A stretch of DNA of 64,000 bases from Streptomyces sp. NBC_00273 (GTDB lineage Bacteria; Actinomycetota; Actinomycetes; Streptomycetales; Streptomycetaceae): NCBI RefSeq assembly GCF_036178145.1, contig NZ_CP108067.1, forward strand, positions 620,001-684,000, read 5' to 3'. Of this stretch, positions 29,453-38,647 are shown piece after piece (within the stretch, counting starts at the first letter, position 1; every line of letters starts with the position of its first letter). Position numbers and translations under genes: made by a program. Below the pieces are notes generated by a model, which did no database searches, was not told the DNA's origin, and saw nothing but the letters and a program-made list of their open reading frames with translations.

Positions 29453-30925
29453 GTGAGGCCCCTCTTGCCGCCCACCCGCTCACACATCCGCGATCTCGTC
29501 ACCGCATATCTGGAACGGAACCCAGCTGAAGCGCCGCTGCTGGCACCCCTGTTGCAAGTGCTGACCGACGGTGACGAGCCCACGAGCCGCTCCACCCTGC
29601 CCGGACACGTGACGTGCAGCGCAGTCGTCGTCGACCGGCACCGCCGCGTCCTGCACGTCCGCCACAACGCCACCGGCCTGCTGCTCGCGCCCGGCGGGCA
29701 CGTCGAGGCCCTTGACCGTTCCCTTCTCGAAGCTGCGCTGCGCGAGGTCCACGAGGAAGCCGGCATCCCACCCAGCGCGCTGTGCGCCACCGCCGCCTAC
29801 GGTCGTCTGCCCTTCGACATCGACGTCCACGACATCGACGCCAACCCGGCCAAGGGCGAAGGCGCGCACCAGCACTGGGACTTCCGCTTCGTCCTCCAGC
29901 TCGTGCACGGGCACGTCGAAGTCTCGGTGCAGCCGGAGGAGGTCTCCGCCGCCGCGTGGCTCGCCTTCGACGAGGTCACGTCCCCGACCCTGCGGGCGAA
30001 GCTCTGCGCCTCCGGCCTCGATGGCCGCATCGAGCCGGTCAACGCCTCGGCCTTGATCCACGACGGGCAGGGCCGCTACCTGCTCCACCTGCGCGACAAC
30101 GTGCCCGGCATCTGGGAACCGGGAGCCTGGTCCCTGCTCGGCGGAAGCCGCGAGCCGGACGACACCTCGATCGAAGACACCCTCCGCCGTGAGCTGCGAG
30201 AGGAAGCCGGACTCGAGCCAGACGCTCTGGAGCCGTTCGCCGTCGAGCACGCCACCGGCACCGACGGCCTCACCGTCCCCATCCAGATCTTCACCACCCA
30301 GTGGACCGGCGACCCCGCCAGCCTTCCGCTCACCGAGGGCGTGATGCTCGCCTGGATTCACCCCGAGACCATGCCCCGCCTGCGGCTGAGCCCCTCCACC
30401 CTGGACCTCGTACACCGGCACGCCGAGCACTGCGCCCGCGACCAGGCGGCGGCCCGGCCTGAAGCCGCGGGCCCGAAGGCAGGCGGCACCAGCGTTCCGC
30501 ACATCGTCGGCGTCCACCTCTATCTGGAACGCGACGGCAAGGTGCTGCTCGGGCTGCGGCACCCCGGCTCCGTGTACGCCGGCGGGGCCCATCACTTCCT
30601 CGCCGGGCACTGCGAGCAGGAATCCGCCGTGGCCTGCCTGGTGCGGGAAGCGAGAGAGGAAGCCGGCCTGCTCATCGACCCGCAGGACGTCGAGCTGGCA
30701 CACGTGGTGCACATGGTGGACAAGCCCGGCGCGCAGCCCCGCATCGGGTTCGTCTTCCGCGCGCGGCACTGGACGGGGACGCCCGAGGTCTTGGAGCCGG
30801 ACCGGTGCGTCTCCTGGGACTGGTGGCCCGCCGACGCCCTCCCCGAGCCGATCGTCCCCTACACCCGCGCCGCGATCGAAGGCATCCGTGCCGGCCGCCC
30901 CTACACCGAACTCGGCTGGACCTGA
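29453..30925 (+). CDS. Triple NUDIX-domain protein
   Basis: 490 residues holding three complete NUDIX domains in tandem. Their boxes are GGHVEALDRSLLEAALREV plus HEEAGI (about 82-106), GGSREPDDTSIEDTLRREL plus REEAGL (about 228-252) and AGHCEQ...VREAREEAGL (about 383-405). Each keeps the REXXEE core that binds Mg2+. NUDIX enzymes hydrolyse nucleoside diphosphate derivatives; three in one chain is unusual and may pair specificities or sanitise a nucleotide-like product. An alternative TTG start lies at 29465. Confidence 0.88.
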   Translation: MRPLLPPTRSHIRDLVTAYLERNPAEAPLLAPLLQVLTDGDEPTSRSTLPGHVTCSAVVVDRHRRVLHVRHNATGLLLAPGGHVEALDRSLLEAALREVHEEAGIPPSALCATAAYGRLPFDIDVHDIDANPAKGEGAHQHWDFRFVLQLVHGHVEVSVQPEEVSAAAWLAFDEVTSPTLRAKLCASGLDGRIEPVNASALIHDGQGRYLLHLRDNVPGIWEPGAWSLLGGSREPDDTSIEDTLRRELREEAGLEPDALEPFAVEHATGTDGLTVPIQIFTTQWTGDPASLPLTEGVMLAWIHPETMPRLRLSPSTLDLVHRHAEHCARDQAAARPEAAGPKAGGTSVPHIVGVHLYLERDGKVLLGLRHPGSVYAGGAHHFLAGHCEQESAVACLVREAREEAGLLIDPQDVELAHVVHMVDKPGAQPRIGFVFRARHWTGTPEVLEPDRCVSWDWWPADALPEPIVPYTRAAIEGIRAGRPYTELGWT

Positions 30926-30977
30926 CCACCCCGCCGACCACCCCGCCGTCCCGAACCCCGGCCCAAGGAGTTCGTAC

Positions 30978-31870
30978 GTGCTCGATCCCGTCGTACCGCC
31001 CACCCACACCGAAGCCTCCCCCGACGCGGGAACGAACGCCGCGCGAGCCGAGTTGGTCGCCGGGCTGGAGGCCGCCGGCCACCTCCGGCCAGGCCCGGTC
31101 CGGGATGCCTTCCTGGCGGTGCGGCGGGAGGTTCTGATGCCGCAGGCGTACGTGCGGCGCACCGAGCCGGACGAAACCCCGCCGCGCTGGGACATGCTCG
31201 ATTGGGGCGTGCCCGCAGACCGGGAGGAACTGCTCGGGCTGCTCTACGGCGGGGAAAGCGTCCTGATCCAGCACGAAGGCGAGCCGATTCTGGCCCGGCT
31301 GCCGGGCCCTCGATCGGGCGGGTCGATGACGGCGATGTCCAGCACGGTCGGCATGACCGCCGCCCTCCTCCAACGCCTCGACCTGCGCCCGGGCCAGCGG
31401 GTGCTCGATATCGGGACCGGGGCGGCGGTGACCGCGGCCGTCGCTTGCCGAATCGCGGGAGATGCCGGGGTGGTCACCGTGGACCTGGACGAGCACATCA
31501 CCGCCGCCGCCCGCGCGCGGCTCGCTGAGCTCGGCCACCGGCCGACGGTCGTGACCGGGGACGGTGAGGACGGCTGGCCCGCGGGGGCCGGCTACGACCG
31601 GATCTTCGCGTCCTACGGCGCCACCCGGGTGCCGGAGGCCTGGCCGCAGCAGCTCGCGGCCGGTGGGCTCGCGCTGGCGACCCTGTCGACGTCCTCACCG
31701 TCCTGGCCGGGCCTGGCCGTCATCACCAAGACCGCCACCGGGCACACCCGCGCCCGCTTGGAGGCATTGGAGCTCGGGCACCGTGCTGGCCGCGGCTGGA
31801 AGCAGATCTTTCTCAACGCCCGCTTCCGGGAACGGATCGCTGTCGTGGACGGCGGCAGCACCCGCACTAG
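30978..31870 (+). pseudogene. PCMT-like methyltransferase, 5' part, interrupted by IS701
   Basis: GTG start with AAGGAG 7 nt upstream. The product resembles protein-L-isoaspartate O-methyltransferases: SMTAMSSTVGMTAALLQRL followed by the SAM motif VLDIGTGAAVTAAVA and VTVDLDEHI. At the codon after ACT an IS701 copy is inserted in a CTAG site; translation now ends inside it (31913). The rest of the gene lies beyond two insertion sequences at 34170-34575. Joining 31870 to 34170 gives one 1,299-nt frame of 432 residues. It is probably inactive, since the C-terminal 135 residues are lost. Confidence 0.88.
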
Positions 31871-33252
31871 TAGTGCTTTGTTAGCTGGTCTTGTCACGTT
31901 GGGTGTCTGGTAGTTCGCTGGTTGGTATGAGGGTTGGGGAGCTTGCTGCGGTTCGGGTCCGGTTGGAGGAGTTCGTCTCCGAGGTGTTTGCGCCGCTGGT
32001 GCGGCGGGACCAGCGTGAGAAGGGCTTGCTGTATGTGCGGGGGCTGTTGCTGGACGGCCGGCGGAAGTCGATGCAGCCGATGGCCGAACGCCTCGGTATC
32101 GATCACCAGCGGTTGCAGCAGTTCATGACGTCCTCGAGCTGGCCGGTCGAGGACGTGAGAGCCCGGCTCGAATGGCGGGCCGTGGCCGCGGTGCAGCCCG
32201 AGGTCTGGGTCGTGGACGACACCGGGTTCCCCAAGGACGGCACCGCCTCGCCCGGGGTGGCCCGCCAGTACTCGGGCACCCTGGGCAAGGTCGGCAACTG
32301 TCAGATCGGCGTCAGTGTCCACGCCGCCACGGACACGGCCTCCTGCCCGCTGTCCTGGCGCCTGTTCCTACCTGCGAGCTGGGACAGCCCGGAAGCCGAG
32401 GCCCGCAGGCGAGCCTGCAAGATTCCCGATACCGAGCACCACCGCCCCAAGTGGCAGCTCGCGCTGGACATGCTCGATGAACTCGACGGCATCGGTCTGC
32501 GGCCCGCCGCACTGGTTGCGGACTCCGGCTACGGCGCGAACGCGGACTTCCGCCACGGCCTCGAAGACCGGGGACTGGCCTACGTCCTGCAGGTGAAAGC
32601 GGAGATGACCGCCCACGGCGAGGAGGCCGAACCACACCAGCCCGCATACGGCGGGCTGGGGCCCAGGCCGCTGCCCCGCTACCGCACCCGGCCCCTCTCC
32701 TTACGCGACCACGTGCTGGCCGCCGGCCGACGGGCGGGACGCACGCTGACCTGGCGCAAGGGATCGAAAGCGGCAATGAGCTCGCACTTCGTGCTCCTGC
32801 GAGTCCGCCTCGCGGGCCGTCGGCCCAAACCCGCCGCCGACGGAACGATCCCCCTCGCCTGGTTGATCGCCCAGTGGCCCGACGGCGAAGCGGAGCCGGT
32901 GAAGTACTGGATCTCGAACCTGCCCGCCGACATCCCGGCCAAGGACCTTGTCCGCCTGGCGAAGTCACGCTGGCGGATCGAGCACGACTACCGCGAGCTC
33001 AAGACCGCTCTGGGCCTGGACCACTTCGAGGGCCGCTCGTTCACCGGCTGGCACCACCACGTCACCCTCGTCACCGCCGCCCACCTGTTCCTCACCGAAC
33101 AGCGGACCTGCCCAAAAGCCCCTGCCAGGGCCTGACCCTCTACCAGGCCCTGGACCTCCTCCAACACCTCATCGCCACCTGGACCGGCACATGCCCCACC
33201 TGCCGACAACCCACCCCATGGCAGCCCTACGACACCACCTAACAAAGCCCTA
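31871..33252 (+). mobile_element. IS701-family insertion sequence
   Basis: 1,382 bp. Terminal inverted repeats: left begins TAGTGCTTTGTTAG, right (reverse complement) TAGGGCTTTGTTAG. It is flanked by CTAG on both sides (31867-31870 and 33253-33256), the 4-bp YTAR-type duplication of this family. It carries one transposase gene and inserts in a methyltransferase gene. Confidence 0.9.
31927..33135 (+). CDS. IS701-family transposase
   Basis: About 402 residues from ATG 31927, the usual length. DDE-type RNase H fold: first Asp in VVDDTGFPKDGT, second in ALVADSGYG, Glu in the WRIEHDYRELK region, with YSGTLGKVGNCQIGVSV typical of IS701. The frame is intact with no lesions, so the element may still be active. 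It contains a TTA codon (RPLSLRD). Confidence 0.92.
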   Translation: MRVGELAAVRVRLEEFVSEVFAPLVRRDQREKGLLYVRGLLLDGRRKSMQPMAERLGIDHQRLQQFMTSSSWPVEDVRARLEWRAVAAVQPEVWVVDDTGFPKDGTASPGVARQYSGTLGKVGNCQIGVSVHAATDTASCPLSWRLFLPASWDSPEAEARRRACKIPDTEHHRPKWQLALDMLDELDGIGLRPAALVADSGYGANADFRHGLEDRGLAYVLQVKAEMTAHGEEAEPHQPAYGGLGPRPLPRYRTRPLSLRDHVLAAGRRAGRTLTWRKGSKAAMSSHFVLLRVRLAGRRPKPAADGTIPLAWLIAQWPDGEAEPVKYWISNLPADIPAKDLVRLAKSRWRIEHDYRELKTALGLDHFEGRSFTGWHHHVTLVTAAHLFLTEQRTCPKAPARA

Positions 33253-33256
33253 CTAG
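33253..33256. repeat. Shared CTAG target duplication between IS701 and IS5
   Basis: CTAG occurs at 31867-31870, 33253-33256 and 34166-34169. The middle copy is both the right duplication of IS701 and the left duplication of IS5, so one element inserted first and the other then used one of the two copies. Confidence 0.85.
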
Positions 33257-34165
33257 GCCGTGTCTTCAAATGGTTCTGATGGGGGATCATGTCGGCATGG
33301 TGCGTCGTCATGAGCTGACGGATGTGGAGTGGGAAGCGCTGTCCGGGCTGTTGCCGCGGTCGTCCTCGGGGCGGCCGCGGTTGGACGACCGGCGGGTCCT
33401 GAACGGGATCGTGTGGAAGCTGCGGACGGGGTCGGCGTGGCGTGATGTGCCGGCACGGTACGGGCCCTGGAGGACTCTGTACACGCGTTTTCGCAGGTGG
33501 GCGCTGGACGGGACGTTCACGCGGATGCTGGCCGCGGTCCAGGCGGAGAAGGACGCGACCGGTGACATCGATTGGCTGGTGTCGGTCGACTCCACGGTCA
33601 CGCGGGCCCATCAGCATGCTGCGGGCGCCCGCAAAAAGGGGCAGGGGAGGGGGACGAAATATGTGATCACGCCCTCGGACGATCCCGAGGCGGACTGACC
33701 ACGAAAATCCACCTGGCCTGCGACGGCCGCGGCCGGCCGCTCGGCTTCGTCCTCACCGGCGGCAACGCCGCCGACTGCACCCGCTTCGAAGAGGTCATGG
33801 ACACCATCAAGGTCCGCCGGGCCGGGCCCGGGCGGCCCCGAACCCGCCCGGACCACGTCCTGGGCGACAAGGGCTACAGCTCCCGCAAGATACGCGCCTA
33901 CCTGTGTAAACGCGGGATCGGCCACACCATCCCCGAACGCCGGGACCAGCGGGCCAACCGATCCCGCCGCGGCCGCGACGGAGGCAGACCACCTGCCTTC
34001 GACAAACAGCTCTACAAGAAACGCAACGTCGTCGAACGCTGCTTCAACCGCCTCAAGCAGTACCGCGCGATCGCCACTCGCTATGACAAAACCCGCGAGT
34101 CCTACCAGGCAGCCGTCACCATCGCGTCCCTGTTCCTCTGGCTCAGACCCCTTTGAAGACACCGC
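33257..34165 (+). mobile_element. IS5-family (IS427-like) insertion sequence
   Basis: 909 bp. Inverted ends: left GCCGTGTCTTCAAA, right (reverse complement) GCGGTGTCTTCAAA. CTAG flanks both ends. Two overlapping reading frames encode the transposase, as in the IS427 group. Confidence 0.88.
33297..34156 (+). CDS. IS5-family transposase, two frames joined by -1 frameshift
   Basis: The first frame (33297-33698) gives MVRRHELTDVEWEALSGLLP and the first catalytic Asp in SVDSTVTRAHQH. The second frame (to 34156) gives GGLTTKIHLACDGRG, the second Asp in VLGDKGYSS and Glu in VVERCFNRLKQYR. The frames meet around an A5G4 run at 33633-33641, where -1 slippage would make the fusion, as is normal for this group. 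No other lesion is seen. Confidence 0.88.
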
Positions 34166-34169
34166 CTAG

Positions 34170-34575
34170 CCGCACGGGGCCGCCGTCCGACGAGGCGCGG
34201 GGGATGTGGCTAGCGCTGGACCACCTGTATCCCGGCCTCGTGCGGAACTGGGCCGCCGACCACCTGGTCATCGGGGCACCCGACTGCGGCTCCTGGGTCA
34301 CCGCGCGCCCGAACGACACCGGCCAGTGGGCGGTCACGGTCTGCGGGCCCCGCGACATCTGGACGGAGATCCAGGACACCGCCACCCGCTGGCAGGACGC
34401 CGGATCCCCCGCCTCCTACCGGCTGCACCTCGAACCGGACGGAACCCAGTGGGTCAATGCCGGAACCGGACCGACCGAGCTGTCCTGGCCCCTGCCCGCC
34501 GCCCCGAACCCGGAGACGACCGTGCCGCCGCAAGCCCCCGAACCCTGCCTGTCACCGAAGGAGAAGAGCCGATGA
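34170..34575 (+). pseudogene. PCMT-like methyltransferase, 3' part, beyond the IS pair
   Basis: This is the missing C-terminus of the methyltransferase at 30978. When both insertion sequences and the extra CTAG copies are removed, the codons run on in frame (ACT AGC CGC ACG) through WLALDHLYPGLVRNWAADH and PRDIWTEIQ to the stop. The domain looks like the extra C-terminal region of methyltransferases that act with tailoring clusters. The stop overlaps the ATG of the GFA gene (ATGA). An ATG at 34153, inside the IS5 end, could start a fragment. Confidence 0.85.
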
Positions 34576-34979
34576 CCTCGCCGACCCCTACTGCCACCAC
34601 GCCTCGGTCCGGCAGCTGCCAGTGCGGCACGATCCAGTTCACGGTCGCCGGAGAGCCCGACTACCCCCACACCTGTAGTTGCCGGGACTGCCAAAGCCTT
34701 TCGGGGGCACCGATGATGTCGTGGGTCTCCTTCCCCCTCGACGGGCTGGTGTGGTCCGGCAACGAGCCGTCGTGGCACTACACGTGGCCCGACTCCAAGC
34801 GCGGCTTCTGCCCGAACTGCGGCAGCCAGGTCTGCGCCCTCGACGACGACGCCGCCGGCATCGCGGTCACCCTCCCCGCGCTCGGCAACCCGCCCGACCT
34901 GGTCCCGGTCAATCAGAGCTTCCGCGAGACCGCCGTGCCCTGGCTGCCCCAGGTCCCCGACACCCGCGCCCGCAGCTGA
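34572..34979 (+). CDS. GFA-family (DUF636) zinc protein
   Basis: 135 residues with the cysteine pattern of glutathione-dependent formaldehyde-activating-like proteins: CQCGTIQF (about 17), CSCRDCQSLSG (about 36), FCPNCGSQV (about 83). They bind zinc; the true substrate of most members is unknown. It begins within the stop of the interrupted methyltransferase, so it was translated with it. Appears intact, but its natural upstream translation is now blocked by the IS pair. Confidence 0.88.
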   Translation: MTSPTPTATTPRSGSCQCGTIQFTVAGEPDYPHTCSCRDCQSLSGAPMMSWVSFPLDGLVWSGNEPSWHYTWPDSKRGFCPNCGSQVCALDDDAAGIAVTLPALGNPPDLVPVNQSFRETAVPWLPQVPDTRARS

Positions 34980-35011
34980 CCACCACACCTGCACCATCCG
35001 ATGGGAGACCC

Positions 35012-36235
35012 ATGTCCCCGTTCGACTCGGTCGACCACCACTACGCCCGCTACCGCCCCCGACTGCCCGACCAGGTGGTCCGGCTCCTGGCTCATGAGAC
35101 GGCCGGGGCAGAGGCGCCCCGGCTGCTGGACCTCGGCGCCGGCACCGGCCAGGTCGCCCTGTCCGTGCTCCCCGTCGTACTTCCTACCGCCCGCCTGGAC
35201 CTCGTGGACCAGGACCAGGACATGCTCCGCACCGCGCTCGACGAGCTCCGCCCCCACCTGGGCGAACGCACTGCCACCGTGCACGCCGTCGAGTACGGCC
35301 CGGACGATGTCGACCGCGCCCGGCTCCTGGCCGGGCCACCCGTCGGCGAGGTGGAGCTGCCGTACCGGCTGCGGGTGTTCGCCGAGCGGGCCATCGGCCG
35401 GATCGCGCAGGCATCGGAGGTGTCCTGGGTCCGGACCGGCAGCCGGGTATGGAAGCTCACCGGGCCCGGCGGCGGCGAGGGTAGTGGCATCGGATATCAG
35501 TGGCCCTAGCAGGAGGGCGCGAGCACCTGGTACCTGAAGCGGCACCGCGGGGCGAAGTTCCACAGCCGGGAGATGGCCGCGTACCAGTCGTGGGTGCCGG
35601 AGCTGGGGCCGCGGGCTCCCCGCCTCGTCGCAGCCGACACCGAGGCTCGGGCTGTCGTCGTCACCGCGCTGTCCGGGCGCCCGCTGCACGGTATGGTCCT
35701 CGACCCGGCCGCCGAGGCGCGCATCCAGCACGGCCTGGGCCGTCGCGCCAGCGCCCTGCACCGCAGCGCACCCGAGCGCCCCGCCGACTCCGCGACGGCT
35801 GCCGGCAAGATCAAGCGCCACGTGCAGGGCGCCCGCCCGTACCGGTCGGACGGGGACGAGGACCTGGTGCTCGCCCTCGCCGGCACCTATGCAAGGCTGC
35901 CGCTGCCTTCGTTCGTTCCCACGCACGGGGACCTGCAGTACCGCAACGTCCTGCTCGACGACGATGGCGAACCGCTGCTGTTCGACTTCGAGCGCTCCGA
36001 GTACAACACCCCAACGCGGGACATGGTGCGGCTGAGCGATACCTGGACCGGCCACCCGAACCTGCGCGGCGCATTCCTCGACGGCTACGGCCGGCCCCTC
36101 ACTTCCGACGAGGAACTCCGTCTGGACTGCGAATCCGCCTTCGACGCCGTCTACGGCACCGGCCACGGCGACCCCGAGGTCACCGAACGCAGCCACCGCA
36201 CCCTGCGCCGCCTTCACACCATCCGCCACCCCTGA
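35012..36235 (+). pseudogene. Methyltransferase fragment fused to aminoglycoside-phosphotransferase-like gene, internal stop
   Basis: The frame starts as a class I methyltransferase (YARYRPRLPDQVVRLL, LLDLGAGTGQVALSV, LVDQDQDML). After about 110 residues it passes without a shift into a phosphotransferase N-terminus (SEVSWVRTGSRVWKLTGP). An in-frame TAG at 35507-35509, in a short extra stretch, ends translation at 165 residues. The same frame then continues WYLKRHRGAKFHSREMAAY, catalytic loop PTHGDLQYRNVLLDD and metal Asp LLFDFERSE to 36235. Thus two genes seem to have been joined by deletion and the product cut by a nonsense codon. A restart at ATG 35573 would lack the ATP-binding lobe. Confidence 0.75.
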
Positions 36236-36282
36236 ACCCGGCCACCACCAGTCTCACCGTCCCTCTTCGAGGAAGGAACCCC

Positions 36283-36703
36283 GTGCCCGAACCTCAGCGA
36301 ACCCCTCGACGAAACCTGGCTCGCCACGTGCGCCGACGAGCTCGCCTTACGCCTCCGAGACGGCGGCGACGCCCGCGCGTACGTCGTCGACTCCCCCGCC
36401 GGCGGGCTCGCCACCTGCGCCCTGGGCCTGGTCCACGCCGTTCTGCCGGCCCCGAAGTACCCCAAGGGACTGGCCGTACGGATCCACGCCGTCGCCACCG
36501 ACCCCGCCCACCGGCGCAACGGCTACGCCAAGGCCGCGCTCACCGCGCTCCTCAACCACCTGGAAGGCGACGGCGTCACCCTCTACGAGCTGTACGCCAG
36601 CGAAGGGTCCGCGCCGCTGTGCGAGCAGCTCGGCTTTGCCGCCGCCCCGGCGCTGATGCGCATGACCCGCTTCCCTGCCCCGGACGGCGGGAGCGGATCG
36701 TGA
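36283..36703 (+). pseudogene. GNAT acetyltransferase, frameshifted after the start
   Basis: GTG 36283 has a good ribosome-binding site (GAGGAAGGAA), but its frame does not match the conserved protein. From about 36293 the next frame encodes a GNAT domain: LDETWLATCADELALRL, IHAVATDPAHRRNGYAKAAL (acetyl-CoA motif) and LYELYASEGSAPLCEQLGF, ending 36703. That frame has no start codon of its own after the previous gene. A one-base deletion within the first codons explains this. TTA occurs at 36347-36349. The stop overlaps the next gene start (GTGA). Confidence 0.7.
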
Positions 36704-37203
36704 GCAAGAAGTGGCTCCCTCCCGAGGCGTTCGCCGCCACGCTGCCGCACGCCACGGTCTTCGGGGATGCGTTCTTCACCGACGAGGACGACCGGCCCGT
36801 CCAGCTGCGCGCCACATACTCCAGCGCCCACCCGTGGCAGTGGCCGGGCGGCCTCGCCGAGCCAGGCGAGCGCCCTTGGGAGACCGCTGTGCGTGAATGC
36901 CGGGAGGAGACCGGAATCCACCTGGCGGGACCGACGAAGCTCCTGACCACGGTGTTCGGGCTGCCGGGCAAGGGCTGGCCACTGGCCACGGTCGGCCTCG
37001 TTTTCGGCGAAGGACGGCTCGCTCCCGGGCAGCTGACCGGGAGCGTGCTGGACCCGGACGAGCACGACCAAGTCCGTGCCCTGACCGTCCCCGAGTGGCA
37101 GGGGTTGATGCCGGGACGGGACCACACCCGGCTCGAGGCCGTGATGGCCGCCCGCCACGCCGGGGTCCCCGCTCACTTCGACACCTGGGAGGGGGAGGCC
37201 TGA
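36700..37203 (+). CDS. NUDIX hydrolase
   Basis: 167 residues. NUDIX box WPGGLAEPGERPWETAVREC plus REETGI at about 46-70, intact. GTG start overlapping the GNAT stop by 4 nt; the VanX-like gene follows with no gap. Substrate unknown; the enzyme probably hydrolyses an activated nucleotide derivative. Confidence 0.88.
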   Translation: MSKKWLPPEAFAATLPHATVFGDAFFTDEDDRPVQLRATYSSAHPWQWPGGLAEPGERPWETAVRECREETGIHLAGPTKLLTTVFGLPGKGWPLATVGLVFGEGRLAPGQLTGSVLDPDEHDQVRALTVPEWQGLMPGRDHTRLEAVMAARHAGVPAHFDTWEGEA

Positions 37204-37869
37204 ATGAGCGTCGTCCTGATGTCCGACCCGCGGATTGCCGCGATCCCGGTCGTGGAGAACGGCGAGCCCCTGGCCGATGCCCGCGCCGGCGGCCACCTCC
37301 TCCTCGATGACCGCCGCTCCGATCCCGCGTGCGCCTTCGCGCACCTCCGCTCTGGTGTCCTCCACAGGCTTCTGCACGCCGAGTCCCTGCTGCCCGACGG
37401 CCTGCGCCTCCTCGTCGTCGAAGGTTTCCGACCTCCCACGCTGCAGCAGCGGTACTTCGAGGAGTACGCGGCCGAACTGCGTGCCGCCCGTGCCGACTGG
37501 TCCACGGAGGAGCTGCGGGCGAAGACGAGCCGGTACGTGTCACCGCCAGAGATCGCCCCGCACAGCGCCGGTGCGGCCGTCGACCTGACCCTCGTCACCG
37601 TGGACGGCACCGAACTGGACATGGGCACCCGCGTCAACGCCAGCCCGGAAGAGAGCGCGGGCGCCTGCTACACCCTGGCCGATGGTCTCTCCCATCAGGC
37701 CCGGCTGCACCGCGCCACCCTCAGCCGCGCACTCTCGGCCGCGGGCTTCGCGAACTACCCGACCGAGTGGTGGCACTGGTCGTTCGGCGACCGCTACTGG
37801 GCCCTGATGACCGGCGAACCCGCAGCCCTGTACGGACCCGCCTCCCAGCACCCGACCGACCGTTCCTGA
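37204..37869 (+). CDS. VanX-like D-Ala-D-Ala dipeptidase (M15 family)
   Basis: 221 residues. Motifs of the VanX branch are all present: VVEGFRPPTLQQRYF (Arg of the active site), PHSAGAAVDL (zinc His and Asp of SxHxxGxAxD, with Ala in place of the first Ser), and PTEWWHWSFGDRYW (catalytic Glu and zinc His of ExxH). No signal peptide, so cytoplasmic as for VanX. There is no VanH/VanA next to it. It may cleave a D-amino-acid or peptide intermediate rather than confer vancomycin resistance. Confidence 0.88.
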   Translation: MSVVLMSDPRIAAIPVVENGEPLADARAGGHLLLDDRRSDPACAFAHLRSGVLHRLLHAESLLPDGLRLLVVEGFRPPTLQQRYFEEYAAELRAARADWSTEELRAKTSRYVSPPEIAPHSAGAAVDLTLVTVDGTELDMGTRVNASPEESAGACYTLADGLSHQARLHRATLSRALSAAGFANYPTEWWHWSFGDRYWALMTGEPAALYGPASQHPTDRS

Positions 37870-37899
37870 GTCACTCGCCCCAGAAGGAGCACGCACGGC

Positions 37900-38610
37900 A
37901 TGAGCGCCACTCACACCGCACAGGACTGGCACGCCCACTACGAGGCCGGCCGCGACTTCCGCCCGATGACCGATATCGAGAAGAGCATCCTCGCCGAGCA
38001 CCTGGCTCTGCCGGAGGGCACTCAGGGGGCCCGGGCCTTGGAGGTGGCCTGCGGGACCGGGGAGCTCGCCCGGTTCCTCGCCGCGGCCGGGTACCGTGTC
38101 GATGCCGTGGACTGGGCCCCGTCCGCCGTCGCACGAGCCTCCGAGTCCTCGACCGACGGGGTCGTCTATCACCAGCTCGACATCACCGACGGGGACCTTT
38201 CCACCCTCGTCCCGGCCGGGACCGGCGGCTACCGACTGATCACCATGCGCCGGGCTCTGGCCCACCTGCCCGACCGCACCCGCACGGTCGCCGAACTCGC
38301 CGACCTCCTCGACGAGGGCGGCACCCTGTGCGTGATCACCCCGCACGCCGACCGGCACCCAGAAGAGCTGCGCGGGATCTGCCTGGACGACGCCGAGATC
38401 GACCTCCTGGCCGACGGCTGGCAGCACACCGAGCGCGTCGAGGCCGGCGACGCCACCGCCCTGCTGCTGCGTGGGCCCAAGACCGGCCCCGTCATCTACA
38501 GCGAGAAGCGGACCCCGAAGCCTGCCGCCATGGCCGGTGTCGCCGTCGTCGTCACCAACGAGCACGGGCAGGTCCTCCTCGGCTGGAACCCCTCCCGCGC
38601 CGTGTGGGAG
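37900..38610 (+). pseudogene. Methyltransferase-NUDIX fusion gene, 5' part, interrupted by a mobile element
   Basis: ATG 37900. A class I SAM methyltransferase (ALEVACGTGELARFLAAAG, VDAVDWAPSAV; about 1-200) runs into the start of a NUDIX domain (AGVAVVVTNEHGQVLLGWN, then AVWE). There homology breaks inside the NUDIX box; the frame ends at 38646 in element sequence. The matching second half (AGKVEPGEAFEATAVREL) begins at 41677. Fusions of these two domains occur in other Streptomyces, to my knowledge. Presumably inactive as a NUDIX enzyme; the methyltransferase part might still fold. Confidence 0.85.
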
Positions 38611-38647
38611 CCAACTGGAGTACGAGCGGGTTCCTACGAGGGCTGAA

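Noticed and set aside
37204..37869. Vancomycin-resistance cluster
   Set aside because: A VanX-like dipeptidase is present, but no VanH, VanA-type ligase or VanRS is adjacent; a role in the long operon is more likely.
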